Shown piece by piece: positions 1 to 8,828 of a stretch of 47,806 bases of DNA. The notes below the pieces were generated by a model. It saw only the letters and a list, made by a program, of their open reading frames with translations. It ran no database searches and was not told where the DNA came from. Source of the stretch: Candidatus Brockarchaeota archaeon (GTDB lineage: Archaea > Thermoproteota > EX4484-205 > JAAOZO01); NCBI GenBank assembly GCA_017601145.1, contig JAFNIV010000011.1:1-47806 (forward strand), read 5' to 3'. Every line of letters begins with the position of its first letter. Within the stretch, counting starts at the first letter, position 1. Position numbers and translations under genes: made by a program.

Positions 1-204
1 ATTGTCTGCTTGGCTGGAAGGGCTGGCAGACCTAGTAGGCATGGGACAGGCCGAAAGAGACGCCTGCTGAGGGCAAGACCTCCGTAACCCACCTTCCACA
101 CGGGTTCCTCAAAACGGCCTCACTTGCCGCCGCCTGTAGGTGAGTGGAGATCGAGTCTGTCCGTGGAAGCAGGAAGCTCCTTGCGATAGCGAGGGGTAGT
201 TCAC
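1..204 (+). ncRNA. Structured RNA with omegaRNA-like (IS200/IS605 right-end) 3' end
   Basis: This G+C-rich block stands out from the A+T-rich surroundings and has no sustained reading frame. Its 3' end is an 8-bp hairpin (177-184 with 189-196, GATA loop) followed by TAGTTCAC (197-204). With the preceding GCAGGAAGCTCC this matches my recollection of the right end of archaeal tnpB elements, where the omegaRNA scaffold ends just before its guide. Other helices visible are 93-99 with 163-169 and 121-128 with 139-146. A second copy starts at 47724. If the omegaRNA reading is right, the guide would begin at 205. No TnpB C-terminal motif is encoded here. I considered RNase P and SRP RNA and saw none of their conserved cores. 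Being an RNA is fairly secure; the family is inference. Confidence 0.5.
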
Positions 205-328
205 TTAACTACAAAGCTTAAAAAATAAATAAAGTAACAACTTACCCATAACAATTTAAAAAAAGCACACGAACGAGGAACAAACAATACATCAAGCTAT
301 ACAAAAGAGATAAGAGCACTAAAATACA

Positions 329-1216
329 TTACTTTTTCTGGAATTTAGGCTTTACAACAAAAAACATTGCAGCATCTCCTGGTTTAACGTTAGCAGCTTT
401 CGCAACAGGTTCACATTTTGCAACTAGTAAACTGAAGGTAGGAACCTTAGGTCTTTCGTAAGTAAAGCTTTCAAAGTTTGCCATACCTTTAGCTATAATC
501 AAGTCTGACGAATTTATAATATCTAGTACCTTTTGTGGTACCATTCCTCCTATTAAACCAACTGAATCAGAATTTGTACTTATCAACTTTCCATATTTGC
601 CAAAACCAAGTTTCTTTGCTTCTTCATAAGTGGTGTCATTTTGATAGGGCTTACCCTTTGCTATTATTTTTAACTTTACATTAAAATTAGTAAGTTCTTC
701 TACAAAAATTAGATCTATGATAGCTTCTCCTGCATTATCTAAGATAAAAGTTACGTCGTTAACTTTAGTTAGATAATCGTAAAGTTCTCTTGATTCATCT
801 CTTGCAACCTTCTTCTCATGAATTTTTTTAAGAATTTCTTCTGGCCCTATGCCAAGGGGGGCTCCAGGATCTAAAAAGTTTGCATAAACAGAAGCTAACA
901 TTATCGTTCTAAACTTTTTATAGCCTTTAAGCTTTTTTATTTCTCTTCTCAACTTCTTAGCTAAGGCTTCTGAGGCCTCATACGATTTCTTCTTAAAATC
1001 AAAGTAAGGGTCTTTATCCTTCGTTAGTTTTTTTACTTTTCTGAAAGCAAGCGTTGCTATTTTTACGGTAGATTCGCCTTTATTTATTGTTCTAGTGTAT
1101 TCTTTAATTAGCTTCTTTTGGGCTTTTATTTTTTCTTCTTCACTTAAGTTTGACTTTAAAATTTCACCTAGTCTTACGTTCAGTATACAAGGTATACATT
1201 GCGGAGTTATCTTCAT
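329..1216 (-). CDS. DUF89 family protein (metal-dependent damage-control phosphatase-like)
   Basis: The 295-residue product opens with the CIPC pair (Cys7, Cys10) typical of archaeal DUF89 proteins. It carries the family's DNAGE motif near residue 160 and the segment DLIIAKGMANFES near 240. DUF89 proteins are metal-dependent phosphatases thought to remove damaged or side-product sugar phosphates; the substrate here is unknown. I chose the ATG at 1216 because a TATA-like TTATACTT at about 1236-1243 lies some 24 nt upstream, which suits a leaderless mRNA. An in-frame ATG at 1222 and a longer frame to 1249 are less likely. The gene appears monocistronic. Confidence 0.85.
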   Translation of the reverse strand: MKITPQCIPCILNVRLGEILKSNLSEEEKIKAQKKLIKEYTRTINKGESTVKIATLAFRKVKKLTKDKDPYFDFKKKSYEASEALAKKLRREIKKLKGYKKFRTIMLASVYANFLDPGAPLGIGPEEILKKIHEKKVARDESRELYDYLTKVNDVTFILDNAGEAIIDLIFVEELTNFNVKLKIIAKGKPYQNDTTYEEAKKLGFGKYGKLISTNSDSVGLIGGMVPQKVLDIINSSDLIIAKGMANFESFTYERPKVPTFSLLVAKCEPVAKAANVKPGDAAMFFVVKPKFQKK

Positions 1217-1436
1217 GTTCATCGAATCAAAACTAAAGTATAAGAACATTACTTTAAATTTGGCTTTTCTAGAACTAAAGTTTTAGGTTTTCTTGTCAAT
1301 TTCTTTGTAAAGGCAAATAAAAAAGAATTGAATCCATTTCCTCTTTCTTTACATATACTTAAAGTTTTTGAATGTTGTACAAATGCTGTTACTTTGATTT
1401 TTCGTAAAAGAGAATATCTAATTCAGTTTACTTTAC

Positions 1437-2762
1437 CTAGAATATTTCTTCGTACTCACTTTTTTCTTCTAGTTCAATTTCACTTGCCTTTCTTTCAACA
1501 TAACTCAAAAATTCATTTAATTCTTTTGAGAACGTTGTTTTCTTATCGTACCTTTCTTTAATTGAAATAAAAGAAAGCCCGAATAAGAGCCGTCCTACCA
1601 TAGAAACAAAATACATAATGTTTATAGATTCAACTAAATTACCTCTGAGAAAGCTTTGAGAAATAAAATCAGCAAAGAGGCCTCCAGAAATCGAGCCAAG
1701 AAATGTTGAAACAGCTAGAGATGCATTATAAACGGCCATGTAAGAAGATCTTAAATTTTTCGGCGTAATGTCAAGAAGATATGCAAATACGGCTATCTCC
1801 GAAAACACTGCCATAACTCCAAGAAAAGCATTCATAATGTAAAGTTGTTTTATGTCTGTTGCAACAATATAAGTTAATGGAACTATAAATATTCCTGACC
1901 TTCCTACGACTATAAGGGTTTTCCTTCCAACTTTATCAACAAGTTTTCCAACAATTGGTCTAAATATTAAGGCAAACGCTGAATTAATTACAGTCATATA
2001 CGCAACTTGTAGCATTGTAATATTTAGAACCTTAACCTGTGTTATTGCAAACAATGGCCAAGGTATAGACTGAAAATAACTAAAGAAGAAAGTTAAGGTT
2101 GTAAATAGCAAGAAATCTCTTTGCTTCTTCATGTCAACTAAAGCTTCAGTTATTGAAATCTTGTTGTAGAGTTCTTTGCCTTTAGATTCTATCTTCAAAG
2201 TTACAATGGACGCTACTATTCCAAGTAATGCGGAAATCATAAGTACAACTTTTAATTCAATAAACGTTCCATTTAATGAATTAAGATTAATGAAAAAACC
2301 AGAAACCAGAGTTGCAAGTATACTACCTATTGCCGCTGATGTGTTAATAACTGCAGTTATGTGACCTCTTTGTTCTTGAGGCATCATATCTCCAATCAAT
2401 GAAGCCCAAGCTGGTGCCGACATTGCATTCACGAAGGCTTGAAGGCTAAGAAGCACTATTAATTGAGTTGGAGTGTTACAAAAACTTATTGGGATCCACA
2501 AGATTGAAGAAATCACTCCAGAAATAAAAATTATTAATATTCTATTTCTAAGTTTATCAGACAAGAATCCAAATACAATCTGTGTTACTCCAGATATATT
2601 TGATACTGCTCTAAATATCGACATTTCTGAAGGCGTTGCACCAAGCATCACTGCATAAACGTTCATGAATGGGTTTGAAAGACCATTACTTAATGCAAGT
2701 AAAAATTGTCTCGTATGTACTAACAACGTTCCGCTTGAAAAACTGTATGATTTTTTTGCCAT
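1437..2762 (-). CDS. Major facilitator superfamily (MFS) transporter
   Basis: This is a 441-residue, strongly hydrophobic membrane protein with repeated 18-22-residue hydrophobic segments, consistent with the usual 12-helix MFS fold. The loop GFLSDKLRNR near residues 70-80 is a variant of MFS motif A between helices 2 and 3. A matching loop, GKLVDKVGRKT, occurs near residue 280 in the second half. The substrate cannot be read from the sequence and no adjacent gene suggests one. The start is the ATG at 2762; an in-frame TTG 15 nt upstream is possible but less likely. Confidence 0.85.
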   Translation of the reverse strand: MAKKSYSFSSGTLLVHTRQFLLALSNGLSNPFMNVYAVMLGATPSEMSIFRAVSNISGVTQIVFGFLSDKLRNRILIIFISGVISSILWIPISFCNTPTQLIVLLSLQAFVNAMSAPAWASLIGDMMPQEQRGHITAVINTSAAIGSILATLVSGFFINLNSLNGTFIELKVVLMISALLGIVASIVTLKIESKGKELYNKISITEALVDMKKQRDFLLFTTLTFFFSYFQSIPWPLFAITQVKVLNITMLQVAYMTVINSAFALIFRPIVGKLVDKVGRKTLIVVGRSGIFIVPLTYIVATDIKQLYIMNAFLGVMAVFSEIAVFAYLLDITPKNLRSSYMAVYNASLAVSTFLGSISGGLFADFISQSFLRGNLVESINIMYFVSMVGRLLFGLSFISIKERYDKKTTFSKELNEFLSYVERKASEIELEEKSEYEEIF

Positions 2763-2851
2763 TCTTAAGCTTAGCAATTTTTGTGATTTTCTTAGTATTT
2801 TTAAGGTTTTCCTAGAGAAAGCTGAAAGAAAAATGATTAAAAACGTGATTG

Positions 2852-3481
2852 CTAAACTGGTTTACATATGATTTCTCTAATCTTAAATCCTTTTTCTCCT
2901 TCAAACATTTCATCAGAGTATGCAGGCTTTATTACTATTGCGGAATCTAAACCAGTACCAGAACCAGCAACCGCAATGATATTTTCCATAGGTTCAACAA
3001 ATCCTGCATCACATGCCATAATGGCTATTTCAACACAAACTTTTACACCAATACTTATTCTATAAAGAACTTCAGCTATAACAGAATTGATGTTAATTCC
3101 ATTAGGTACGTTGATACCCCTAAAAAGCTCTGTAGCAATTATAATTTTATTAATTCCTAACCCTTTTAGCTCCTCTACAACTTCTGGTCTCCAGAACAAT
3201 CCAGATTTATACTCCTTTGTACCTTCTTTCGATAATTTCTTTGCCCACTCATCATAAAGTTCTTCTGTACTAAAAGTTGCACCTGCTCTATCAGAAACTA
3301 CTATTAGCTCAACATCATCTTCCTTAAGAACTTTAGCAGCTTTAATAGCGCTCTTCCCAGTTGAAGATGCAACAACTACTTTCTTTATTTTTAGTTCCTT
3401 TGCCCATTCCTTTACTAGTTCTAGTACTTCATCAGCATGATCTTCTATATAAGAAGGTTTTTCAAAATACTTTACGTTCAT
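2852..3481 (-). CDS. Pyruvate kinase C-terminal-like alpha/beta domain protein (COG1751-like)
   Basis: This 209-residue soluble protein resembles the stand-alone pyruvate kinase C-terminal domain family of archaea and some bacteria. Evidence is the early YFEKP motif, the VVVASSTGKSA strand-turn near residue 40, and the glycine-rich AVAGSGTGLDSA near 180. These are nucleotide/phosphate-binding-like loops without the kinase catalytic barrel. The biochemical role is unknown. The ATG at 3481 lies about 19 nt from a TATA-like CTTATAAGA, so transcription is probably leaderless or nearly so. An in-frame TTG at 3493 would fall too close to the TATA box. Confidence 0.75.
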   Translation of the reverse strand: MNVKYFEKPSYIEDHADEVLELVKEWAKELKIKKVVVASSTGKSAIKAAKVLKEDDVELIVVSDRAGATFSTEELYDEWAKKLSKEGTKEYKSGLFWRPEVVEELKGLGINKIIIATELFRGINVPNGININSVIAEVLYRISIGVKVCVEIAIMACDAGFVEPMENIIAVAGSGTGLDSAIVIKPAYSDEMFEGEKGFKIREIICKPV

Positions 3482-3659
3482 TTTTTGTCTCAATCTTATA
3501 AGAATACCTGGTAAGGTTAAAAACTTTTGTTAGTGACATTGCAAGTTTAGCTTAAGCTTTAAGCGGATTGTATTTTTATACACTTATGTTAAAGCATCAA
3601 TCACCATTAAGCCAGTATCCTTGGTAGTGTAAGCATTAAGTTTATAGGTTTAAGAGAAA

Positions 3660-4754
3660 TTATAGCAATAATGTTATTGTTTTTTCTATTATCCTTATAC
3701 TGTTTAAAAATTCATCTATCTTAACGTACTCTAGATCAGTATGACTAAGCTTTGAATCTCCAGGACCATAAGCTATTGATGGAACTTTAAGCACAGAATA
3801 ATATGGATTTATATCACATGTACCTGACTTTTTAATTAGCTTTACTGGTCGGCCTACTACTTCTAAAATAGATCTAACTATAGCCCTTACTAAAGGTTCG
3901 CTAACATTTATTTGATATGCATCAACCATGTCTCCAAAAAAATCAACCTTAACTTCGATATTCTTGTTTCTTAAGTTAAACTCTTTAGCTTCTTTTTCTA
4001 TTAGTTTTGCACAATCAGAAGCAGAAATACTTGGTGGAACTCTTATGTCTAAGTTTACCTCACAAAACTTTGGTATAACGTTACTTGTTTCTCCACCTGT
4101 TATTTTTGTTGGACAAATTGTGATAGAATTAAAGAAGTCTTGCTTGTTTTCCAGATTATTTCTTAGGCTCTCAACAAATTTGAAAGCATAGTCTATTGCA
4201 TTTTCAAAAACCCAAGGCATACTTGAGTGACCAACGTTAAAGCTTGCCACCTTTATTTTTGCATCCAATTTTCCCTTGTAACCAACTGCTACTCCATTTG
4301 TTCCACTAGGTTCTCCAAATATAGCATAATCTGCAGATAACTTGTTTTTTATTAATTCATTTATACCAGCTCCATCAGCTTCTTCTCTTACAACAGCAAC
4401 AAAAATTATTTCCCCAGAATTAATAATGTCTTTAATGTTGCTTGCTGCCAGCATCATTGAAGCTAAAGAAGACTTTGCATCAACTGCGCCCCTTCCATAT
4501 ATTTTGTTGTCCTCAACTTTAGTTGATATTTTTCCAGGTACTGTATCCATATGGCCACAAAGTAACAATTTTTTTCCATTATCTTTTGAAATTCGCCCAA
4601 TAACATTCCCCACCTTGTCAAGAGAAACAGAATTAAATCCAAGATCATTCAGCTTCGAGAATATGTAATCTGATACATTTTTTTCTTCATAACTCGGACT
4701 GTAAATTTCCAGTAATTCCCTTAAAATTTCTATGCTTTCTTTGTTTGTAACCAA
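3660..4754 (-). CDS. lysK: [LysW]-lysine/ornithine hydrolase (M20 peptidase family)
   Basis: Last gene of the lysine operon. LysK releases lysine (or ornithine) from the LysW carrier protein. The 364-residue protein has the M20/ArgE metal ligands in order: CGHMDT (His68, Asp70), GAVDAKS (Asp92), REEADGAG (Glu124, Glu125), and a C-terminal His in KLSHTDLEY. Its length and its position after lysJ fit LysK rather than DapE or ArgE. The start is probably the TTG at 4754, which overlaps the end of lysJ by 25 nt; no ATG or GTG is better placed. Whether it also acts on ornithine for arginine synthesis cannot be told. Confidence 0.88.
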   Translation of the reverse strand: MVTNKESIEILRELLEIYSPSYEEKNVSDYIFSKLNDLGFNSVSLDKVGNVIGRISKDNGKKLLLCGHMDTVPGKISTKVEDNKIYGRGAVDAKSSLASMMLAASNIKDIINSGEIIFVAVVREEADGAGINELIKNKLSADYAIFGEPSGTNGVAVGYKGKLDAKIKVASFNVGHSSMPWVFENAIDYAFKFVESLRNNLENKQDFFNSITICPTKITGGETSNVIPKFCEVNLDIRVPPSISASDCAKLIEKEAKEFNLRNKNIEVKVDFFGDMVDAYQINVSEPLVRAIVRSILEVVGRPVKLIKKSGTCDINPYYSVLKVPSIAYGPGDSKLSHTDLEYVKIDEFLNSIRIIEKTITLLL

Positions 4755-5935
4755 TCTCTTTCACTTAAAGTTTCTCTAATTTTTGAATAAACGAAGTCAA
4801 GCTGCTCTTTTCTTATAACTAGTGGTGGAAGCATCCTGACTATATTTATGCTAGAATAAAGTGGAATTACTCCTTTATCTAATAAACGATTTAGAAATTC
4901 ATGAATGTTAAATTTCATCTCTACCCCTATCATTAGACCAAGTCCCCTTACTTCTCTAACATATTTGCTTTCATCGTGGAGCATCCTTAGCTTGTTAATG
5001 AAGTAAGTTCCAAGTTCTTCAGCTCTTCTTGGAAGGTCTTGTTCTAGGATAAAGTCTATTACAGCTGAGGCAGCTGCACACGACAGAGGATTGCCTCCAA
5101 ACGTACTGGAGTGTTCACCAACATTTAAGGAGTTCATAACCTCCGGTCTCGCTAAGGTTGCGGCAATTGGAACACCACCTCCTAAACCCTTGGCTACCGT
5201 AACTATATCTGGTTCAATGTTCCAATGCATATGCGCCCACATTTTACCAGTCCTTCCAAGTCCAGATTGTATTTCGTCAACTATAAGAAGAGAACCGTTA
5301 CTTGAAGTTAGTTCTCTTACTTGCTTCAGGTAATCGTTTGACGGCAAGATGATTCCAGTTTCTCCTTGTATAGGTTCTGTAACTACAGCAGCCACTTCAT
5401 TATCAAGCTCATTCTTAAGAGATTCTACATTACCAAATTTTGCAAACTTTACATTCGGATAAAGCATAGATTCAAAAGATTTTCTATACCTCTGATTCCA
5501 AGTTAATGAAAGAGCACCTAAAGTTTTGCCATGAAAGCCACCAGTCATTGAAATTATTTTTTTTCTTCCAGTATGTTTAACTGCAACTTTTATAGCTGTC
5601 TCTATTGCTTCAGCCCCACTGTTTGATAAGAAAACAGAAGTTAGACCTTTTGGTGCAATCTTTACAAGCCTTTCGAGTAAGTTTGCTCTAGCATCATTGT
5701 ACAAAGAAGGATGACAAGTAATTAGCTTCTTGCTTTGCTCTACTATAGCGTCAACAACCTTTGGGTTAGAATGACCAACCAAAGCAACGCCATAGCCACC
5801 CATACAATCAACGTATTCTTTTCCGTTTATATCCCAAATTGTAGCTTCTTTTCCTCTTACTGCTACGATTGGAAACCTTCGGTAAACCTTAGCTAAATAC
5901 TCTTCTTCGGTTTTAATTATTTCGGATTCATTCAT
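4730..5935 (-). CDS. lysJ: [LysW]-aminoadipate semialdehyde transaminase
   Basis: A class III PLP aminotransferase of the ArgD/LysJ type (401 residues). It transfers an amino group to the LysW-bound aminoadipate semialdehyde, giving LysW-bound lysine. Family motifs are SNSGAEA (104-110), GGFHGKT (132-138), the PLP-binding Asp220 in IVDEIQ and the Schiff-base Lys249 in VAKGLGGG. The ATG at 5935 overlaps the lysZ stop by 4 nt (ATGA), so the two are translationally coupled. The alternative, acetylornithine aminotransferase, is less likely because every neighbour belongs to the LysW pathway. Confidence 0.9.
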   Translation of the reverse strand: MNESEIIKTEEEYLAKVYRRFPIVAVRGKEATIWDINGKEYVDCMGGYGVALVGHSNPKVVDAIVEQSKKLITCHPSLYNDARANLLERLVKIAPKGLTSVFLSNSGAEAIETAIKVAVKHTGRKKIISMTGGFHGKTLGALSLTWNQRYRKSFESMLYPNVKFAKFGNVESLKNELDNEVAAVVTEPIQGETGIILPSNDYLKQVRELTSSNGSLLIVDEIQSGLGRTGKMWAHMHWNIEPDIVTVAKGLGGGVPIAATLARPEVMNSLNVGEHSSTFGGNPLSCAAASAVIDFILEQDLPRRAEELGTYFINKLRMLHDESKYVREVRGLGLMIGVEMKFNIHEFLNRLLDKGVIPLYSSINIVRMLPPLVIRKEQLDFVYSKIRETLSERDWLQTKKA

Positions 5936-6720
5936 TGAGTTATCACCGTACCACTTTCTCCCCTTATAGCACTCAAAATTGGATTTTCTTTTCCGCTCAA
6001 CGAAATTATTGCCACCTTAGCACCAGACTTGACAGCATCTCTTGCTGATAAGACTTTTCTATTCATTCCAGTTCCAATTTTGGGTAAGATTTTGTTGACC
6101 TCATCTAGTTTTATTGATTTAACTAATTGACCATTAAGAAGAACTCCTTCTACGTCAGTTAAGAAAATTGTGTAGTTTGGCTTAAAGTAGGAAGCAAGTT
6201 TCTGAGTTAAAGTGTCAGCATCAACATTTAAGATTTCACCTTCGTTGCCTAATGCAATAGGCGCTATTACAGGAGTTATGTTATTATTTACAAGTAAATC
6301 AAGAACTTGTGTATTTATGCTAGTTATTTTTCCAGTATAGCCACCTTCTATTGCTACTCTTCTTCCTCTTTCATCAACTATTATAATCTTCTTTTTTCTT
6401 TCAGCAACGATACAACTTGAATCTACACCAGAAAGACCAACAGCATTAATTTCATTTTTTATTAAAGTTCGAACTAGATCTTTGTTTATAAGCCCCATAA
6501 CCATTGTAAAAATCTTAATGTCTTCTTCGTCAGTGTACCTACTTTTAATGCCTTCAGGAGAAACTACGAACCTTTGCTCTTTTCCTAGTTTTCTTGCAAT
6601 CTCTGTTACCATGCCACCACCACCATGTACTAAAATAACTTTATCTTGCTTAACCAACTCTTTTATATCTCGAGCAATGTACTGCTCAAAGAATTTTAAA
6701 GATTCGCCTCCAACTTTCAC
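5932..6720 (-). CDS. lysZ: [LysW]-aminoadipate (or glutamate) kinase
   Basis: An amino-acid kinase of the ArgB/LysZ family (262 residues) that phosphorylates the side-chain carboxylate of LysW-linked aminoadipate. Visible motifs are KVGGES at the N-terminus, the nucleotide loop VHGGGGMV near 30, and the aspartate-containing LNVDADT. The start is uncertain. GTG at 6720 is the first standard codon, but a GGTGAG motif lies further upstream, about 13-15 nt from it and ideally spaced for a CTG at 6729. That start would restore the family's usual hydrophobic strand (LIIVKVGG). The argC-like gene upstream ends at 6742. Confidence 0.88.
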   Translation of the reverse strand: MKVGGESLKFFEQYIARDIKELVKQDKVILVHGGGGMVTEIARKLGKEQRFVVSPEGIKSRYTDEEDIKIFTMVMGLINKDLVRTLIKNEINAVGLSGVDSSCIVAERKKKIIIVDERGRRVAIEGGYTGKITSINTQVLDLLVNNNITPVIAPIALGNEGEILNVDADTLTQKLASYFKPNYTIFLTDVEGVLLNGQLVKSIKLDEVNKILPKIGTGMNRKVLSARDAVKSGAKVAIISLSGKENPILSAIRGESGTVITQ

Positions 6721-6741
6721 TATTATCAGCTTTAACTCACC

Positions 6742-7797
6742 TTAAACAGGATGCAAAGAAGGAATCAATAAACCTGTTGTCTCATCTAAACCTAGCATTA
6801 TATTTAAGTTTTGTACAGCTTGACCAGATGCACCTTTCATGAGGTTATCTATTGCAGAAAACGCAATTATTCTTCCAAACCTCTCATCTAGTTCAAACCC
6901 GATATCACAAAAGTTAGAACCAACCACATATTTTGGATCTGGAAGTTTTTCAAGTCCTTGCACGTCCTTTACAAGTCTTATGAATTTCCTTCCATTGTAA
7001 GCTTCTCTGTATGCATGCCAAATTTGACTTAGCTGTATTTTTTCATTTGTAAATCCATAGCTAGTTGATAAGATCCCTCTTACTATATCAACAGCATGAG
7101 GAGTCATTCCAATTTTTACATTCTTATTACTTATTCTCTTGAGTTCCTGCTCAACTTCAGCAGTATGCCTATGGGAAGCAACCTGGTAAGGCCTAACTAC
7201 ATAAGTTCTTTCAGGATGATGAGAAAAAATTGAAGGGCTTCCACCAACACCAGAAGAGCCTATCTTTACATCTACGATTATTCTTTCAGCATCTATTAAG
7301 TTGTTTTTTACAAGAGGTGCCAAAGAAAGAATTGTTGCTGTTGAAGTACAACCAGGATTAGCAACCAAACTTGCCTTCCTTATTTCATCAAAGTGAAGCT
7401 CTGGAAGCCCATAAACTGCTTTTTCTAACAAATCAGGAAATGGATGTTTGAATTTATACCATTTTTCATAATCCTTAGGATCCTTTAACCTAAAGTCTGC
7501 ACTTAGGTCTATAACCTTAAGGCCAACTTCAAGCAACTTTGGAACCAAGTTTACTGCAGAACCATGAGGAACTGCTAGGAAAACATAATCGCAGCTTTTT
7601 GCAATGTTATCTATACTTGGATTAGAAAACTTCAGAGTAGTTATTGACTTTAAGTTTGGATGAACCCTGAAGACATATTCTCCATTATGTTTTCTTGAAG
7701 TAGCAAGTGTAACTGATATGTCCTGTCTACTTAATAAAAGTCTTAAGAGTTCTCCTCCTGTATACCCAGAGGCTCCAACTATTCCTACGTTTACCAT
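6742..7797 (-). CDS. lysY: [LysW]-aminoadipyl phosphate reductase
   Basis: An ArgC-type NADPH-dependent semialdehyde dehydrogenase (351 residues) that reduces LysW-bound aminoadipyl phosphate to the semialdehyde. The dinucleotide-binding loop GASGYTGGE spans residues 8-16. The catalytic cysteine is Cys150 in NPGCTST, and the second catalytic His lies in SHRHTAEVEQE near 210. The protein is full length for the family. It sits 2 nt after the dehydrogenase gene and 21 nt before lysZ, placing it firmly in the lysine operon. N-acetylglutamyl phosphate reductase is the alternative; the LysW context argues against it. Confidence 0.9.
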   Translation of the reverse strand: MVNVGIVGASGYTGGELLRLLLSRQDISVTLATSRKHNGEYVFRVHPNLKSITTLKFSNPSIDNIAKSCDYVFLAVPHGSAVNLVPKLLEVGLKVIDLSADFRLKDPKDYEKWYKFKHPFPDLLEKAVYGLPELHFDEIRKASLVANPGCTSTATILSLAPLVKNNLIDAERIIVDVKIGSSGVGGSPSIFSHHPERTYVVRPYQVASHRHTAEVEQELKRISNKNVKIGMTPHAVDIVRGILSTSYGFTNEKIQLSQIWHAYREAYNGRKFIRLVKDVQGLEKLPDPKYVVGSNFCDIGFELDERFGRIIAFSAIDNLMKGASGQAVQNLNIMLGLDETTGLLIPSLHPV

Positions 7798-7799
7798 TC

Positions 7800-8828
7800 C
7801 TAAAGCATCTCCCCTATTTTCTTTGTTTCTTCGATTATAAGTTTTGTTAGCTCTTCTATTGTTAGGCTACCTCCAAGTTCTTTCGTAAAATTCCTTAACT
7901 TTAGTACATTCTTAACAGCTAAATTTATCATTCTTGAATACCTAGCCAGCCTTTTGTCGCTGTGTTTCTCACTTAGCCAATCAAGTAAGTAAGAAGAAGA
8001 AAGAATTGCACCAATTGGGTTTGCAATGCCTTTTCCAGCTATATCCCAAGCAACTCCATGAACTGGCTCAAATATTGCATAACTATCTCCAATGTTTGCA
8101 GAGCCACATAGGCCTAAGCTCCCTACTAGGCCTGCTGCTAGGTCTGAAAGAATATCACCATACAAGTTTGGAGTAACTAAGATGTCAAACTGCTCAGGAT
8201 TCTTAACTAGTTGATAGGCAGCTGAGTCAACGATTACTTCATCAGCTTGAAGAGTGTACTTCTTACTTTCTTTAAAAAATGTTTCTCTAAATAATCCATC
8301 GGTTTCTTTCAGTATATTAGCCTTATGAACGACTGTTATTCTTCTTCTACCGTTTTTTAAAGCATAGTTGAACGAGTAGTTTACTATTCTTTGGGTTGCA
8401 CTCTTAGTAATTATTCTTAATGCTATTGAAGTATCATCAAGGGTCCATTCAGCTCCTGTGTAAAGCTCCTCAGTATTTTCACGAAATATAATGAAGTTGA
8501 AGTAAGGGTACTTATCGTTTACTAAGTTTTCGAATGGTCTAAAATTTACATACAAGTTGAAGTACTTTCTTAAGAGAACATTAACGCTTTGATAAGTTCC
8601 AGGACCTGGTAAAGTTGCAATTGGACCTTTTAAAGCAGCATCGCACTCTTTAATCTTATTTAATTCTTCATCCTCGATTGGCTTTCCTGTTTCTTTAAAC
8701 AATGAAAGACCAGCCTTTATTTCAATATATTCCGCATCGAAGCCAACTTCCCTTAGAACTTGTACTGCTGAAGAAACTACTTCAGGACCTACTCCATCTC
8801 CTCTTACTAATGCTATCTTGTATCCCAT
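7800..8828 (-). CDS. Homoisocitrate dehydrogenase-like (isocitrate/isopropylmalate DH family)
   Basis: A 342-residue beta-decarboxylating dehydrogenase. Diagnostic segments are the N-terminal VRGDGVGPEV, the substrate-binding arginine in LYVNFRPFEN, FRENTEELYTG, the metal-binding Asp pair in NLYGDILSDLAAG, and the adenine-binding region EPVHGVAWDIAGKGIANP. In this operon it most plausibly oxidises homoisocitrate to 2-oxoadipate. Substrate choice in the family depends on a few residues, so isopropylmalate or isocitrate dehydrogenase activity cannot be excluded. It overlaps the small-subunit gene upstream by 16 nt. Confidence 0.8.
   Translation of the reverse strand: MGYKIALVRGDGVGPEVVSSAVQVLREVGFDAEYIEIKAGLSLFKETGKPIEDEELNKIKECDAALKGPIATLPGPGTYQSVNVLLRKYFNLYVNFRPFENLVNDKYPYFNFIIFRENTEELYTGAEWTLDDTSIALRIITKSATQRIVNYSFNYALKNGRRRITVVHKANILKETDGLFRETFFKESKKYTLQADEVIVDSAAYQLVKNPEQFDILVTPNLYGDILSDLAAGLVGSLGLCGSANIGDSYAIFEPVHGVAWDIAGKGIANPIGAILSSSYLLDWLSEKHSDKRLARYSRMINLAVKNVLKLRNFTKELGGSLTIEELTKLIIEETKKIGEML

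Noticed and set aside
1-204. Left-edge RNA as RNase P RNA, SRP RNA or an rRNA fragment
   Set aside because: It is structured and about 200 nt, but I find neither the RNase P core (GAGGAAAGUCC / ACAGAA motifs) nor the SRP helix 8 motif, and no rRNA signature. The TAGTTCAC hairpin end fits a tnpB right end better.
1328-1561. 77-residue frame on the plus strand
   Set aside because: It overlaps the 3' end of the MFS gene, has no start signals and resembles no protein I know.
4342-4668. 108-residue frame on the plus strand
   Set aside because: It is antisense to lysK, which has all M20 metal ligands; the shadow frame has no features.
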